From NCBI GenBank assembly GCA_905479475.1, contig CAJQMT010000028.1:1-64000 (forward strand): a stretch of DNA of 64,000 bases, read 5' to 3'. The DNA is from an uncultured Flavobacteriaceae bacterium. Lineage in GTDB: Bacteria; Bacteroidota; Bacteroidia; Flavobacteriales; Flavobacteriaceae. Both the position numbers and the translations under genes were made by a program. Positions within the stretch are counted from its first letter, which is position 1, and each line of letters begins with the position of its first letter. Below, piece by piece: positions 53,548-64,000 of the stretch. The notes beneath the pieces were generated by a model. The model was not told the DNA's origin and searched no databases. It saw only the letters and a program-made list of their open reading frames with translations.

Positions 53548-53636
53548 ATTCTATTTTTACCGTTTTTCCTTCGCTCGCAGCTCCGGACATGTACAAAGAG
53601 ATCACAAAACGCAATTTCCCTGTTTTAAATGAGGTG

Positions 53637-53644
53637 CAAATGTA
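53637..53644 (-). promoter_or_regulatory. -7 box TACATTTG of rplC/S10 operon
   Basis: CAAATGTA on + strand; context TACATTTGCACC. Confidence 0.65.
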
Positions 53645-53757
53645 GGGTTTATTAACTGTAAAAAAAAATGATTTGGCATTTTTTTACACACTCCTATCAA
53701 AAGCACCCAAACATGACTCTTTCATCAGAAAACACATCCCTTTAAAACCTCTAAAAA

Positions 53758-53790
53758 CAAAAAACCCTCCTCGTAAACGAGGAGGGTTTT
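53758..53790 (-). terminator. Strong terminator downstream of rpsJ
   Basis: Minus strand AAAACCCTCCTCGT-TT-ACGAGGAGGGTTTTTTG, 14-bp stem. Confidence 0.9.
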
Positions 53791-53809
53791 ACTTTATAAA
53801 AGTAAGAAA

Positions 53810-54115
53810 TTATACTTTAATTTCTACTTCAACTCCACTTGGCAATTCCAATTTCATCAAAGCATCGATCGTTTTCGAAGAAGAACTATAGATGTCTAAC
53901 AATCTTTTGAAAGAACTCAATTGAAATTGTTCTCTTGATTTTTTGTTTACGTGTGGTGAACGCAATACTGTAAAAATCTTTTTATTTGTTGGCAATGGAA
54001 TCGGACCGTTAACAACAGCTCCCGTAGACTTTACCGTCTTTACGATCTTCTCAGCAGATTTATCTACCAAATTATAATCGTAAGATTTTAATTTTATTCT
54101 AATTTTTTGACTCAT
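53810..54115 (-). CDS. rpsJ: 30S ribosomal protein S10
   Basis: [40 protein letters not shown]. Confidence 0.98.
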   Translation of the reverse strand: MSQKIRIKLKSYDYNLVDKSAEKIVKTVKSTGAVVNGPIPLPTNKKIFTVLRSPHVNKKSREQFQLSSFKRLLDIYSSSSKTIDALMKLELPSGVEVEIKV

Positions 54116-54132
54116 GATTTATAATTTATAGA

Positions 54133-56256
54133 TTATTCTTTAGATTTTGCTATGACCTCTTCTGACACATTAGAAGGTGTTTGTGCATAGTGAGAAAACG
54201 ACATCGTTGACGTTGCTCTACCTGAAGACAAAGTACGTAACGTTGTTACATATCCAAACATTTCAGACAATGGCACTTCCGCTTTTACAACTTTAGAACC
54301 AGAACGATCACTCATATCGTTTACTTGACCTCTACGTCTGTTCAAATCTCCTACAATATCCCCCATGTTTTCTTCTGGTGTCAACACCTCTAACAACATG
54401 ATTGGTTCTAAGATTTTTGCTCCAGCTGCTTTCGCACAAGCTCTATAACCCATTTTTGCTGCCAATTCAAAAGAAAGTGCGTCAGAATCTACCGGGTGGA
54501 AAGAACCATCCGTTAAAGTAACTTTCAAAGTATCCATAACGAATCCTGCTAAAGGACCATTAACCATAGACTCTTTGAATCCTTTTTCTACAGCAGGAAT
54601 GAATTCCTTAGGAATACGTCCTCCTTTAATTTTATCAACAAACTGCAATCCTGAACCTTCGAAATCCTCATCAGCAGGTCCCATTTCAAAAACAATATCA
54701 CCAAACTTACCACGTCCACCAGATTGCTTCTTATAAGTTTCTCTGTGTTGTGTAGACTTCGTAACCGCTTCTTTGTATTCTACTTGAGGCTCTCCTTGGT
54801 TTACTTCTACTTTAAATTCACGCTTCAAACGATCTACCAAAACTTCCAAGTGCAACTCACCCATTCCTGAAATCACTGTTTGTCCAGAAGCTTCATCTGT
54901 TTTCACTGTAAACGTAGGATCTTCTTCCGCCAATTTCGCCAAAGACATCCCTAATTTATCTACATCTCCTTTTGTTTTTGGCTCAATAGAAATTCCGATT
55001 ACTGGATCTGGAAAATCCATAGATTCCAAAACAATGGGCGCTTTCAAAGAAGACATCGTATCTCCTGTTTTGATATCTTTAAAACCAACTGCCGCTCCAA
55101 TATCTCCAGCCTCGATAAAATCGATTGCTTTTTGCTCGTTTGCGTGCATTTGGTAGATACGTGAAATACGTTCTTTTTTTCCTGAACGATTGTTCAGGAT
55201 ATAAGAACCTGCATCCAAACGTCCTGAATAAGCTCTAAAGAATGCCAAACGCCCTACGAAAGGATCGGTAGCAATTTTAAATGCCAATGCAGAAAATTCA
55301 TCTTTTGCATCTGGTTGTCTTGAAATTTCTTCCCCTGAATCAGGGTCCGTTCCTACAATACTATCTCTATCTAATGGTGAAGGCAAGTAACGACATACAG
55401 CATCCAACAAGAATTGAACTCCTTTGTTTTTAAATGCAGAACCACAAATCATTGGAATGATTGCCATGTCCATTACCGCAGCTCTCAAAGCAGCGTGTAC
55501 TTCCTCTTCTGTTATTGAGTTTTCATCTTCCATGAATTTCTCCAACAAGTTCTCATCGTAAGAAGCAACTTCTTCGATCAATTTCGCACGCGCTTCCGCA
55601 GCTTCCTCAACCAAATCTTCAGGAATATCTACAATATCAAATGTAGCTCCCTGAGTTTCTTCATGCCAGATAATTGCTCTATTCTTCACCAAATCAACCA
55701 CACCTTTGAAATCCATTTCTTCACCAATTGGCAAAACGATTTCAACTGCATTGGATCCTAACATCTCTTTCACTTGCTTACAAACTTTAGCGAAGTTAGA
55801 TCCTTGACGGTCCATTTTATTCACAAAACCAATTCTTGGCACTTTATAGTTGTCAGCCAATCTCCAGTTTGTTTCTGATTGAGGCTCTACACCATCCACA
55901 GCACTAAATAAGAAAACCAAACCGTCCAATACACGTAATGATCTATTTACTTCTACCGTAAAATCAACGTGACCAGGAGTATCAATAATATTGAAATGGT
56001 ATCCTTTGGTATCCGGAGTTGGTTGTCCATTCTCTACAGGGAACTTCCATTCACATGTGGTTGCAGCGGATGTAATTGTAATCCCTCTTTCTTGTTCTTG
56101 CTCCATCCAGTCCATGGTAGCTGCCCCATCGTGAACTTCTCCAATTTTATGAGAAACCCCCGTGTAATATAATACACGCTCTGTAGTTGTTGTCTTTCCT
56201 GCGTCAATATGCGCAGCAATTCCAATGTTTCTAGTAAATTTTAAATCTCTTGCCAT
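54133..56256 (-). CDS. fusA: Elongation factor G
   Basis: [38 protein letters not shown]. Confidence 0.98.
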   Translation of the reverse strand: MARDLKFTRNIGIAAHIDAGKTTTTERVLYYTGVSHKIGEVHDGAATMDWMEQEQERGITITSAATTCEWKFPVENGQPTPDTKGYHFNIIDTPGHVDFTVEVNRSLRVLDGLVFLFSAVDGVEPQSETNWRLADNYKVPRIGFVNKMDRQGSNFAKVCKQVKEMLGSNAVEIVLPIGEEMDFKGVVDLVKNRAIIWHEETQGATFDIVDIPEDLVEEAAEARAKLIEEVASYDENLLEKFMEDENSITEEEVHAALRAAVMDMAIIPMICGSAFKNKGVQFLLDAVCRYLPSPLDRDSIVGTDPDSGEEISRQPDAKDEFSALAFKIATDPFVGRLAFFRAYSGRLDAGSYILNNRSGKKERISRIYQMHANEQKAIDFIEAGDIGAAVGFKDIKTGDTMSSLKAPIVLESMDFPDPVIGISIEPKTKGDVDKLGMSLAKLAEEDPTFTVKTDEASGQTVISGMGELHLEVLVDRLKREFKVEVNQGEPQVEYKEAVTKSTQHRETYKKQSGGRGKFGDIVFEMGPADEDFEGSGLQFVDKIKGGRIPKEFIPAVEKGFKESMVNGPLAGFVMDTLKVTLTDGSFHPVDSDALSFELAAKMGYRACAKAAGAKILEPIMLLEVLTPEENMGDIVGDLNRRRGQVNDMSDRSGSKVVKAEVPLSEMFGYVTTLRTLSSGRATSTMSFSHYAQTPSNVSEEVIAKSKE

Positions 56257-56259
56257 TTC

Positions 56260-56736
56260 TTAGAATCTAAAGTGTGAGAATGCTTTGTTTGCTTCAGCCA
56301 TTTTATGAACATCCACTCTTTTCTTAACAGCAGCTCCTTCTTCTTTGGCAGCAGCTAAAATTTCTCCTGCTAACTTTTGAGCCATTGTCTTTTCGTTTCT
56401 CTTTCTAGCATAGGATATCATCCATTTGATTGCCATCGAAACTTTTCTGTCTGGTCTAATTGGCATTGGAATTTGAAAATTCGCTCCACCTACACGACGG
56501 CTACGAACTTCTACCTGTGGCATTACATTTGACAATGCATCTTTCCAGATTTCTAAGGCAGATTTCTCTTCCTCTCCTTTTCTCTCTTCTACGATTTCTA
56601 ATGCATCGTAAAATACTTTGAATGCTACTGATTTCTTACCATCCCACATTAGCATGTTTACAAAACGTGTTGCTAATTGATCGTTGAACTTTGGATCTGG
56701 TAAAAGAACTCTTTTTTTCGCTCTTCTTTTTCTCAT
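56260..56736 (-). CDS. rpsG: 30S ribosomal protein S7
   Basis: [30 protein letters not shown]. Confidence 0.98.
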   Translation of the reverse strand: MRKRRAKKRVLLPDPKFNDQLATRFVNMLMWDGKKSVAFKVFYDALEIVEERKGEEEKSALEIWKDALSNVMPQVEVRSRRVGGANFQIPMPIRPDRKVSMAIKWMISYARKRNEKTMAQKLAGEILAAAKEEGAAVKKRVDVHKMAEANKAFSHFRF

Positions 56737-56844
56737 GTTTTCTGAGTGTTTTTTGTTGTGTGCTTAGTAGTAATATTGCTGCTACTACGACTTTTTTTTG
56801 ACAAAATCGCGGCGTACACAAATACTGTGCTACCACTCACGGAT

Positions 56845-57219
56845 TTACTTCTTAGGACGTTTTGCTCCGTATTTAGATCGACGTTGAGTTCTTCCCTCAA
56901 CTCCAGCTGTATCTAAAGCACCACGAACTACGTGATATTTTACCCCTGGCAAATCTTTTACTCGTCCTCCCCTTACTAATACTATCGAGTGCTCTTGTAA
57001 ATTGTGTCCTTCTCCAGGAATGTAAGCATTTACCTCATTACCATTTGTCAATCGAACTCTGGCAACTTTACGCATTGCTGAGTTTGGTTTTTTTGGTGTT
57101 GTTGTGTAAACACGTGTACATACTCCTCTTCTTTGAGGACACGAATTCAAAGCAGCCGATTTACTCTTCTTAGTGTTTTGGGTTCTTCCTTTGCGTACTA
57201 ATTGTTGAATAGTTGGCAT
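56845..57219 (-). CDS. rpsL: 30S ribosomal protein S12
   Basis: [40 protein letters not shown]. Confidence 0.98.
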   Translation of the reverse strand: MPTIQQLVRKGRTQNTKKSKSAALNSCPQRRGVCTRVYTTTPKKPNSAMRKVARVRLTNGNEVNAYIPGEGHNLQEHSIVLVRGGRVKDLPGVKYHVVRGALDTAGVEGRTQRRSKYGAKRPKK

Positions 57220-57274
57220 ACTAATTTGTTATAAATTACGTTTATTTATTATTCTCTAACTTTTTTAGAGGGTG

Positions 57275-57282
57275 CAAATGTA
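57275..57282 (-). promoter_or_regulatory. -7 box TACATTTG of rpsL/str operon
   Basis: CAAATGTA on + strand; context TACATTTGCACC. Confidence 0.65.
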
Positions 57283-57402
57283 CAATATTTTTCTTTTTAT
57301 TCAAACATCAAATCACTAAATTTCAAATCATTATAAATACCCGTCAATTCGACAAAAAAACTTAGTTTTGACAACATATGATTCAATCTCCTTTATTTTT
57401 CA

Positions 57403-59073
57403 ATGCTTAAAAAAACAAGCCCCTTTCGATACATTCTTTGGATGGTTTGTTTTTTTTCTTACCATTTACAGGCACAGGAAATACAGCTAGAAATTTTCCC
57501 AAAAGATTCTTTCACAGGCAATATACCTTTGCTGCAGAGCTTAAAACAAAAACACAGCACTTTAGACTCCCTCACAAACTACCTCCAAAAGCTCAAAACA
57601 TCTCTAGAAACAAAAGGATACCTTAACCCCATCCAAAACTTTGCAAAAAAAAACGATAGTCTCTACGAACTCTCTTTTGATCTTCACACAAAAGTAGACA
57701 GTATTTCTATCAACATAAGTGAGCTCACCGACCGACCTGCATTCTCAGATACAAAAAAGGACACGATTCAAATCCCGATTGAAAAGACTCAAATTTTCTT
57801 AACAAAACTAAACCATTACTACCATGACAAAGGAGCTACCTTTCACAAAATAAAATTGACCAACATTCAATCCTCCCAAAAAAATCTCTTTGCACACTTG
57901 AGCGTTTCAAAAACATCACTTCGGAAAATTGACAAAATTATTACTCATGGCTACCCTTTATTTCCAAAACGTTTTATCAGGAGATACCTGCAACTAAAAC
58001 CTCACATCTTTTTTAACAAAAACCTTCTAAAAAAAACCAACCAGCGATTGCAATCGCTCGATTTTGTGACGCAAACCGCTCCTCCAAAAACTCTTTTTAC
58101 CAAGGACTCAACCATGATTTACCTCTACCTACAAAAAAGAAAAGCGAATGTATTTGATGGATTGGTTGGTTTTAGCAATCGAGAAAATTCAAAAAAAATA
58201 AGACTGAATGGGTATTTGATTTTGTTATTAAAAAACACGTTTCATAAAGGAGAAACCATTTCTTTCGAATGGAAAAACAATGGAGATGATTTGGAACAAA
58301 TTTTTTTCTCCACCCACAGTCCTTATATATATAACAGTGCATTTAGCCCAGCATTTGAATTCAAGCTTCAACGAAAAGACTCCTCTTTTGTAAACACGCG
58401 CTTCAATTTCGATTTAGGATATGCTCTGAATTTCAATCACCAGTTTTTTCTGTCGGTCGACACAGAATTCTCTCAATCCAATTTGGTGGTAAAAACAGAT
58501 GCCATTCAAGATTTCTCAAAAACAAACTACGGACTCAAATACCGCTATGCAAAAAATCATTCTGAGCACGGGAAACCCAACACAAGTCTTTCTTTTCTTT
58601 TTAAAAGAGGCCAAAGATCTTCAGAAAACGAAGTTGAAAAACAATTCCTTTTTGCTTCAGAAATTTTACACCGATTCCATATTTTTAGAAGAAATACAAT
58701 TTTTCTAAAAAACAAAAGCGAATTCATCAACTCTTCGAATCTCTTGAACAACGAACTCTTTTTTCTTGGAGGAGCCAATACGATTCGCGGTTTCAACGAA
58801 CTGAGCCTGCAAGCTTCCTCCTATAACTACACCAATGTAGAATACCAATTTTCTACGGATTCCTTTTCTTATTTGTATTTGTTTGCAGATGTGGGGTTTT
58901 TGAAAAACGACCTGTTAGCAAGCGAAGACAGCCTTTTAGGAACAGGCGTTGGATACAGCTATCGCACGCCTTCAGGAAACATCAACATAAGCTATGCCGT
59001 AGGAAAAACAAACAAAACTTCGTTTGACATTGACAAAGGATTGTTCCATATCAAATTTGTGAGTTTTTTTTAA
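57403..59073 (+). CDS. Omp85/BamA-TamA-like outer membrane protein
   Basis: Signal peptide, POTRA-like segment, C-terminal barrel with GGANTIRGFNE loop motif. Confidence 0.8.
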   Translation: MLKKTSPFRYILWMVCFFSYHLQAQEIQLEIFPKDSFTGNIPLLQSLKQKHSTLDSLTNYLQKLKTSLETKGYLNPIQNFAKKNDSLYELSFDLHTKVDSISINISELTDRPAFSDTKKDTIQIPIEKTQIFLTKLNHYYHDKGATFHKIKLTNIQSSQKNLFAHLSVSKTSLRKIDKIITHGYPLFPKRFIRRYLQLKPHIFFNKNLLKKTNQRLQSLDFVTQTAPPKTLFTKDSTMIYLYLQKRKANVFDGLVGFSNRENSKKIRLNGYLILLLKNTFHKGETISFEWKNNGDDLEQIFFSTHSPYIYNSAFSPAFEFKLQRKDSSFVNTRFNFDLGYALNFNHQFFLSVDTEFSQSNLVVKTDAIQDFSKTNYGLKYRYAKNHSEHGKPNTSLSFLFKRGQRSSENEVEKQFLFASEILHRFHIFRRNTIFLKNKSEFINSSNLLNNELFFLGGANTIRGFNELSLQASSYNYTNVEYQFSTDSFSYLYLFADVGFLKNDLLASEDSLLGTGVGYSYRTPSGNINISYAVGKTNKTSFDIDKGLFHIKFVSFF

Positions 59074-59224
59074 GCTCCCTAAAAGCGGGCAATATTAATA
59101 TCCTATCTGCACAACATCGTTGAAATGGAGAACTTTAAGGAAACGCTATCATATGGCTGTGATTACTTCTTCATTTTAATAAAAAACCATCAATCCCCTC
59201 GAGGTGTATTTTATTTATTTAAAC

Positions 59225-59232
59225 TACCTTTG
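59225..59232 (+). promoter_or_regulatory. -7 box TACCTTTG of rlmB
   Basis: TACCTTTG ends 4 nt before the ATG at 59237. Confidence 0.5.
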
Positions 59233-59236
59233 CCGC

Positions 59237-59977
59237 ATGGAAGCAAAAACCTCAAGAATTTTCGGAATTAGAGCAGTATTAGAAGCAATACACGGCAACA
59301 ATTCTATTGACAAAGTATTTGTACAAAAAGAAAGCTCAGGAGCTTTGATGCAGGAGTTGATGCAAACTTTGAAAAAAAACAACATTGCATTCAGTTATGT
59401 CCCGGTGGAAAAACTGGACAAACTCTCCAAATACAACAACCACCAGGGTGCGGTTGCTCAAATTGCACCTATTGACTTCCATGACTTGGATGCATTGGTA
59501 ACTGAAACTCTTGACAAAGAAGAAACCCCTTTGTTTTTGCTTTTAGACCAGGTTTCAGACGTACGTAATTTTGGAGCCATGATCCGAACTGCTGCTTGTA
59601 CAGGAGTCCATGGGATTGTCATTCAAAAACAAGGAAATGCACCTGTGAATGCAGAAACTGTAAAGACCTCTGCCGGAGCCGCTTTCAACATTCCTATCTG
59701 TAAGGTCGACCACATCAAAGATGCCTTGTTTATTTTACAAGCTGCCGAAGTTCAAATTGTGGCTGCAACAGAAAAAACAGAAGATTCCCTTTATTCTGTA
59801 GATTTCCAACAACCTACGGCAATCATCATGGGTTCTGAAGACCGAGGAATCAATCCTTCTATATTAAAAATGGCAGATAAAAAAGCCAAGCTTCCTCTTA
59901 AAGGAACCATCGGTTCTTTAAACGTCTCTGTAGCCTGTGGCGCATTTTTGTACGAAGCCGTCAGACAGCGCTTGTAA
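59237..59977 (+). CDS. rlmB: 23S rRNA (guanosine-2'-O)-methyltransferase RlmB, SpoU/TrmH family
   Basis: FGIRAVLEAIHG, DQVSDVRNFGAMIRTAACTGVHGIV, IIMGSEDRGI, LNVSVACGAFLYEAVRQ; start trimmed from 59204. Confidence 0.93.
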   Translation: MEAKTSRIFGIRAVLEAIHGNNSIDKVFVQKESSGALMQELMQTLKKNNIAFSYVPVEKLDKLSKYNNHQGAVAQIAPIDFHDLDALVTETLDKEETPLFLLLDQVSDVRNFGAMIRTAACTGVHGIVIQKQGNAPVNAETVKTSAGAAFNIPICKVDHIKDALFILQAAEVQIVAATEKTEDSLYSVDFQQPTAIIMGSEDRGINPSILKMADKKAKLPLKGTIGSLNVSVACGAFLYEAVRQRL

Positions 59978-60020
59978 AATTGACTGTAACATTATCGCAA
60001 ATTGTATGCTGAAAACTGAA

Positions 60021-60698
60021 TCATAGATTTTCATTAGGCGCTTCGTCTAACTCTTTTGGTGGCTTGAAATTTCCTTCTTCATCAAACCAAGTGTCAAATT
60101 CATTTTTCACAAATTCATAGGGTAATTTTTGTGGTCCTTTTTTACGATAATAGCCAGCCAAAAACAGACCCGTAACAAAACCTGACACGTGTCCTTCCCA
60201 AGAAATTCCTTTTTCAATAGGGAACAAATACCAAACCATACTGCCGTACATAAAAATAACCACCAAAGAAACCGCAATCAGACGATAATATTTTCGGAGT
60301 ATTCCACTAAAAAACAGAAAACTAAAAAGCATATATACCAGTCCACTCATCCCAATATGATAGGCAGACACCCCTATACACCAAGTCAAAAGTCCCGTTG
60401 TAAAAAAACCGAATAGCAACACTTTTTTTGCCAACTGTCGGTAAAAATAAAACAGCATGCCTACAAAAATGACCATCGGAAAGCTATTGTTGAATAAATG
60501 TTTTGCACTTCCGTGGATAAAAGGCCCAAAAACGACACCTTGCAATCCAGAAATCCGACGTGGAAAAATACCGTATTTGGTAAAATTGAAATGAAACTTT
60601 ATTTCTACCCAATACAAAGCCCACATGAAAAAGAGCATCATGAATGGAACTCTCAGCACATTCGTCGAAAAATGAAATTGTGTTTTTTGTTTTGTCAT
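60021..60698 (-). CDS. Rhomboid family intramembrane serine protease
   Basis: GMSGLVYML (GxSG) and SWEGHVSGFVTGLFLA catalytic His helix; GSAKHLFNNSFP. Confidence 0.9.
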   Translation of the reverse strand: MTKQKTQFHFSTNVLRVPFMMLFFMWALYWVEIKFHFNFTKYGIFPRRISGLQGVVFGPFIHGSAKHLFNNSFPMVIFVGMLFYFYRQLAKKVLLFGFFTTGLLTWCIGVSAYHIGMSGLVYMLFSFLFFSGILRKYYRLIAVSLVVIFMYGSMVWYLFPIEKGISWEGHVSGFVTGLFLAGYYRKKGPQKLPYEFVKNEFDTWFDEEGNFKPPKELDEAPNENL

Positions 60699-60797
60699 AT
60701 CTTGGAAACACTTCTTGCTAAAATAGAAAACACATCAACAATAATCCACCATATTTCACTATTTTTATCTTTCTAAAAAACAAATCCGCTTTCCATT

Positions 60798-62072
60798 ATG
60801 AACCAACCGTTGGCAGAACGCATTCGTCCGAAAACACTAGAAGACTACATCAGTCAGCAACATTTGGTAGGTCCGAAAGGAATTTTGACCCAACACATTC
60901 AAAAAGGAATCATCCCATCTCTTATTTTATGGGGACCTCCCGGGATTGGAAAAACAACCTTGGCAAATATCATTGCGGAAGTATCGGAAAGACCTTTTTA
61001 TACCTTGAGCGCTATCAATTCTGGAGTAAAAGATGTGCGAGAAGTCATCGAAAAAGCCCGGAAAAGTGGCGGTTTGTTCACTGTCAAAAATCCGATTTTA
61101 TTCATTGATGAAATTCATCGCTTTAGCAAATCGCAACAAGACTCTTTGTTGGCAGCCGTTGAAAAAGGATGGATTACATTAATCGGAGCAACGACCGAAA
61201 ACCCAAGTTTTGAGGTCATTCCTGCCTTGCTTTCTCGTTGCCAAGTCTATATTTTAAACTCTTTTGACAAAACTGATTTGGTTGCTCTTTTGCATCGAGC
61301 CATGGACATCGATCCAGTCATCAAAGAAAAAGAGGTTTCGCTTGAAGAAACCGATGCACTGATGCAGGTTTCGAGTGGAGATGCAAGAAAATTATTGAAT
61401 GTATTTGAACTTGTGGTCGCCTCCGAAGAAAGCCCTGTTCGTATAACCAATTCCCTGGTTCTTAGCAAAGTTCAAAAAAACACAGTGCGCTATGACAAAA
61501 CTGGAGAACAACACTACGACATCATATCCGCTTTTATCAAATCGATAAGAGGAAGTGACCCAAATGCGGCTGTCTATTGGCTGGCAAGAATGATAGAAGG
61601 TGGAGAAGATGTGAAATTTATTGCACGTCGTTTGCTCATTCTAGCATCAGAAGACATTGGAAATGCCAACCCCACAGCGTTGATCATGGCAAACTCAACC
61701 TTCCAAGCAGTCGCCTCTGTAGGCCATCCTGAATCGAGAATTTTATTGAGTCAGTGTGCTGTCTATTTGTCCAACTCTTCTAAAAGTAACAGTTCCTATA
61801 GGGCCATCAACGAAGCGCAAGAACTCGTGCGAAAAACAGGCGATCTTTCTGTTCCCTTGCATTTGAGAAATGCACCTACGAAATTGATGAAAGATTTGGA
61901 CTATGGCAAAAACTACAAATACGCACATCAATACGAAAACAACTTTGCTGAACAAGAATTTTTACCAAATGAAATTGCAAATACTAAATTGTACGAACCA
62001 AGTAACAATTCTAGAGAAAACAACTTTCGAGATTTTTTAAAAAAACGCTGGAAAGACAAATACAATTATTAA
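60798..62072 (+). CDS. rarA: Replication-associated recombination protein A
   Basis: [62 protein letters not shown]. Confidence 0.95.
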   Translation: MNQPLAERIRPKTLEDYISQQHLVGPKGILTQHIQKGIIPSLILWGPPGIGKTTLANIIAEVSERPFYTLSAINSGVKDVREVIEKARKSGGLFTVKNPILFIDEIHRFSKSQQDSLLAAVEKGWITLIGATTENPSFEVIPALLSRCQVYILNSFDKTDLVALLHRAMDIDPVIKEKEVSLEETDALMQVSSGDARKLLNVFELVVASEESPVRITNSLVLSKVQKNTVRYDKTGEQHYDIISAFIKSIRGSDPNAAVYWLARMIEGGEDVKFIARRLLILASEDIGNANPTALIMANSTFQAVASVGHPESRILLSQCAVYLSNSSKSNSSYRAINEAQELVRKTGDLSVPLHLRNAPTKLMKDLDYGKNYKYAHQYENNFAEQEFLPNEIANTKLYEPSNNSRENNFRDFLKKRWKDKYNY

Positions 62073-62089
62073 AAAAAAAGTTGCCTTCT

Positions 62090-62866
62090 TTAGTTCATTG
62101 GCTCGAATACCATTACCGACAGCCCCTGCTCTGTTTCAAAATCAATGTTCAGCTTGCCTTTGTCGTCAAAATAACCAATTGTTTGCACAACTTTTCCGGA
62201 AAACTCGTACCAAAAAATCTTGAAAACATGGGGCAAAGACGTTTTCAAAAGCCTGCAAATCAATGCTCCCGAAACCCCCTTATCCGTAGAATCTAGCACA
62301 AGATTTCCTATGTAACTATCCTTGTTCTCTACCAATTGAATACGCAGCCCCTTCGAATTCATATACACCGCTTGTGATTTTCGCTCACGCTTCTCTAATT
62401 TTGTATCCAAAGGAATTGTTTCTGTGTATTCTTCTGCCAATAAAACCGCCTTGGAAGACTTCTTGGACAAACTTTCAAAAGCTTTTCGCAAACTTCCTTG
62501 GTATGCCTTTTGGTACTGTTTTTCTCTACTGACTCCCATACTACTTTCGAAAACTCTTTTTCGATGACAGTCGAACAATTCAAATTGCAATCGGGTTTGA
62601 AACAAGTTCGATTTTTTTTTCAATTTAAAAAACAACCCTCCACAGTCTAAAACAGCTAATTTTTTTGGTATTGGGTCGTATTCACTAAAAACAACAAATC
62701 CTTTCTTCTCGAGCAAAAATTTTGTCAATGAATTCAACTGATATTGATCTGGTCCGTCCAAAAAAGAGAATTGTTCTGGAACAATGACATAAGCATAGGC
62801 ATTTAATGGGTTTTGTGCAGTTAACAACTGACAAAAAAATAAACAACATATTATCAAACACTTCAT
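62090..62866 (-). CDS. Hypothetical secreted protein
   Basis: Signal peptide MKCLIICCLFFCQLLTAQ; full-length ORF convergent with rarA. Confidence 0.7.
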   Translation of the reverse strand: MKCLIICCLFFCQLLTAQNPLNAYAYVIVPEQFSFLDGPDQYQLNSLTKFLLEKKGFVVFSEYDPIPKKLAVLDCGGLFFKLKKKSNLFQTRLQFELFDCHRKRVFESSMGVSREKQYQKAYQGSLRKAFESLSKKSSKAVLLAEEYTETIPLDTKLEKRERKSQAVYMNSKGLRIQLVENKDSYIGNLVLDSTDKGVSGALICRLLKTSLPHVFKIFWYEFSGKVVQTIGYFDDKGKLNIDFETEQGLSVMVFEPMN

Positions 62867-62974
62867 GGAAATTCTGAGATTAAAAAATTAAAACTACAAA
62901 AAAACAAATAACTTATTTCTATTTCATGTCAAACACCTAAAATCTTTGTTTGTATATTTACAATCGATTAATCG

Positions 62975-64000
62975 ATGAAACATTTGAAAAAAGCACACGT
63001 TCTATTTTTAAGCAGTTGGTATCCCTCAAAAATAGGTCCTACTAATGGTAATTTTATTGAGCATCAGGCCCGAGCCATTTCTTTGAAAAACAAGGTTACA
63101 ATTTTATATGCTATTGGGAGCTCTAGAATAACCAAAACCGAAATAGAAAAAACGAATAACGACGATATTTTAACCGTTATTATATATTTTAAGAAACATA
63201 AACTAAATATCATAAACAGTATACGAAAGACTAAGGTTCTTTTTCAAACACTAAGAGAAATAGACTCGTTCGATATCATTCATGCTAACATAACTTATCC
63301 CATTGGTCTTATTGCTTGGTTTATTTCCATTCTTAAAAAAAAACCGTTCATCATATCAGAGCATTGGAGTGCTTTTTTAAAAGAATCTAATATAAAATTT
63401 ACTTTTTTTCAAAAAATAATTTTAAAATTTGTTCTCAAAAAAGCACAATATATCATACCTGTTTCGCAAAAATTAAAAAAAGAAATGCTTGCTAAAAACC
63501 TTAGAGGAAACTATAAAGTAATAGGCAATGTTATTGATACAAATCTTTTTTTACCAACTCCAAAAAAAAACAAACGTTTCACAATTACTCATATCTCTTC
63601 TTTTGAAGACTCTTCAAAAAATATTTCTGGAATTTTAAATGTCATCAAGAAATTGTCTTTGAAAAAAGAATCTTTTCTTTTTCAAATTATTGGAGACGGC
63701 AATACTGAGATGCTCAAAAAGAAAACTCTTGCACTTAACATCCCCTCCTCTTTTATTCAAATTGAAGGAACAAAATCACCGGATGAAATCTCAAAAATCC
63801 TCCAAGAATCTGACCTGTATGTTTCATTTAGTAACTACGAAACCTTTGGATTGGTAATGATTGAATCTATTTCTTCGGGAACACCGGTTATATCAACAAA
63901 TACCGGAATCTTATCCGAATTAAAGCTGTCAGAATGCACAATATTTGTTCCTAAAAAAGACGAAGAAGCATTGTGTAATGCGATTCTTGAACAAATGGAA
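62975..64000 (+). CDS. Glycosyltransferase family 4 protein (truncated by window edge; absent from ORF track)
   Basis: MKHLKKAHVLFLSSWYPSKIGPTNGNFIEHQARAIS...SEHWSAFLK...FSNYETFGLVMIESISSGTPVISTNTGIL; open to base 64000. Confidence 0.9.
   Translation, partial: MKHLKKAHVLFLSSWYPSKIGPTNGNFIEHQARAISLKNKVTILYAIGSSRITKTEIEKTNNDDILTVIIYFKKHKLNIINSIRKTKVLFQTLREIDSFDIIHANITYPIGLIAWFISILKKKPFIISEHWSAFLKESNIKFTFFQKIILKFVLKKAQYIIPVSQKLKKEMLAKNLRGNYKVIGNVIDTNLFLPTPKKNKRFTITHISSFEDSSKNISGILNVIKKLSLKKESFLFQIIGDGNTEMLKKKTLALNIPSSFIQIEGTKSPDEISKILQESDLYVSFSNYETFGLVMIESISSGTPVISTNTGILSELKLSECTIFVPKKDEEALCNAILEQME

Overview
The window is a chromosomal segment of a low-GC Flavobacteriia/Bacteroidota genome, placed there by gene content and by TAnnTTTG-type -7 promoter boxes. 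Most of it is housekeeping. From left to right: a truncated RluB-type pseudouridine synthase; a mevalonate-pathway neighbourhood (UbiA prenyltransferase, mevalonate kinase, diphosphomevalonate decarboxylase, GYDIA GHMP kinase, class II HMG-CoA reductase); envelope proteins; five tRNAs and a sixth on the opposite strand; uvrB, prfA, purM, a type II-like glutamine synthetase, a Ca/Na antiporter, a 7TM-HD phosphohydrolase, an NlpC/P60 peptidase, gyrA, clpC, a CtlX-like protein, gltA, eno and carA; a long ribosomal protein block (alpha/spc/S10/str order); an Omp85-like protein, rlmB, a rhomboid protease, rarA; and the start of a glycosyltransferase gene cut by the right edge. I see no CRISPR array, prophage or intact transposon. 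The observations most worth following up are: (1) a candidate transcription attenuator in the ~190-nt leader of rplC, with two mutually exclusive pairings and an overlapping short ORF; (2) a CtlX/amidinotransferase-fold protein next to gltA that seems to have lost its catalytic motifs; (3) a small secreted protein with three L-[KR]-[GS]-P-x-x-KN-[YF]-K-x-W repeats; (4) several genes whose ATG lies 4-5 nt after a -7 box, suggesting leaderless transcripts; (5) a decayed gene between two tRNAs that can be partly read through frameshifts; (6) a predicted HExxH peptidase/propeller/outer-membrane barrel fusion. All assignments were made by eye from the sequence and translations; no searches were run.
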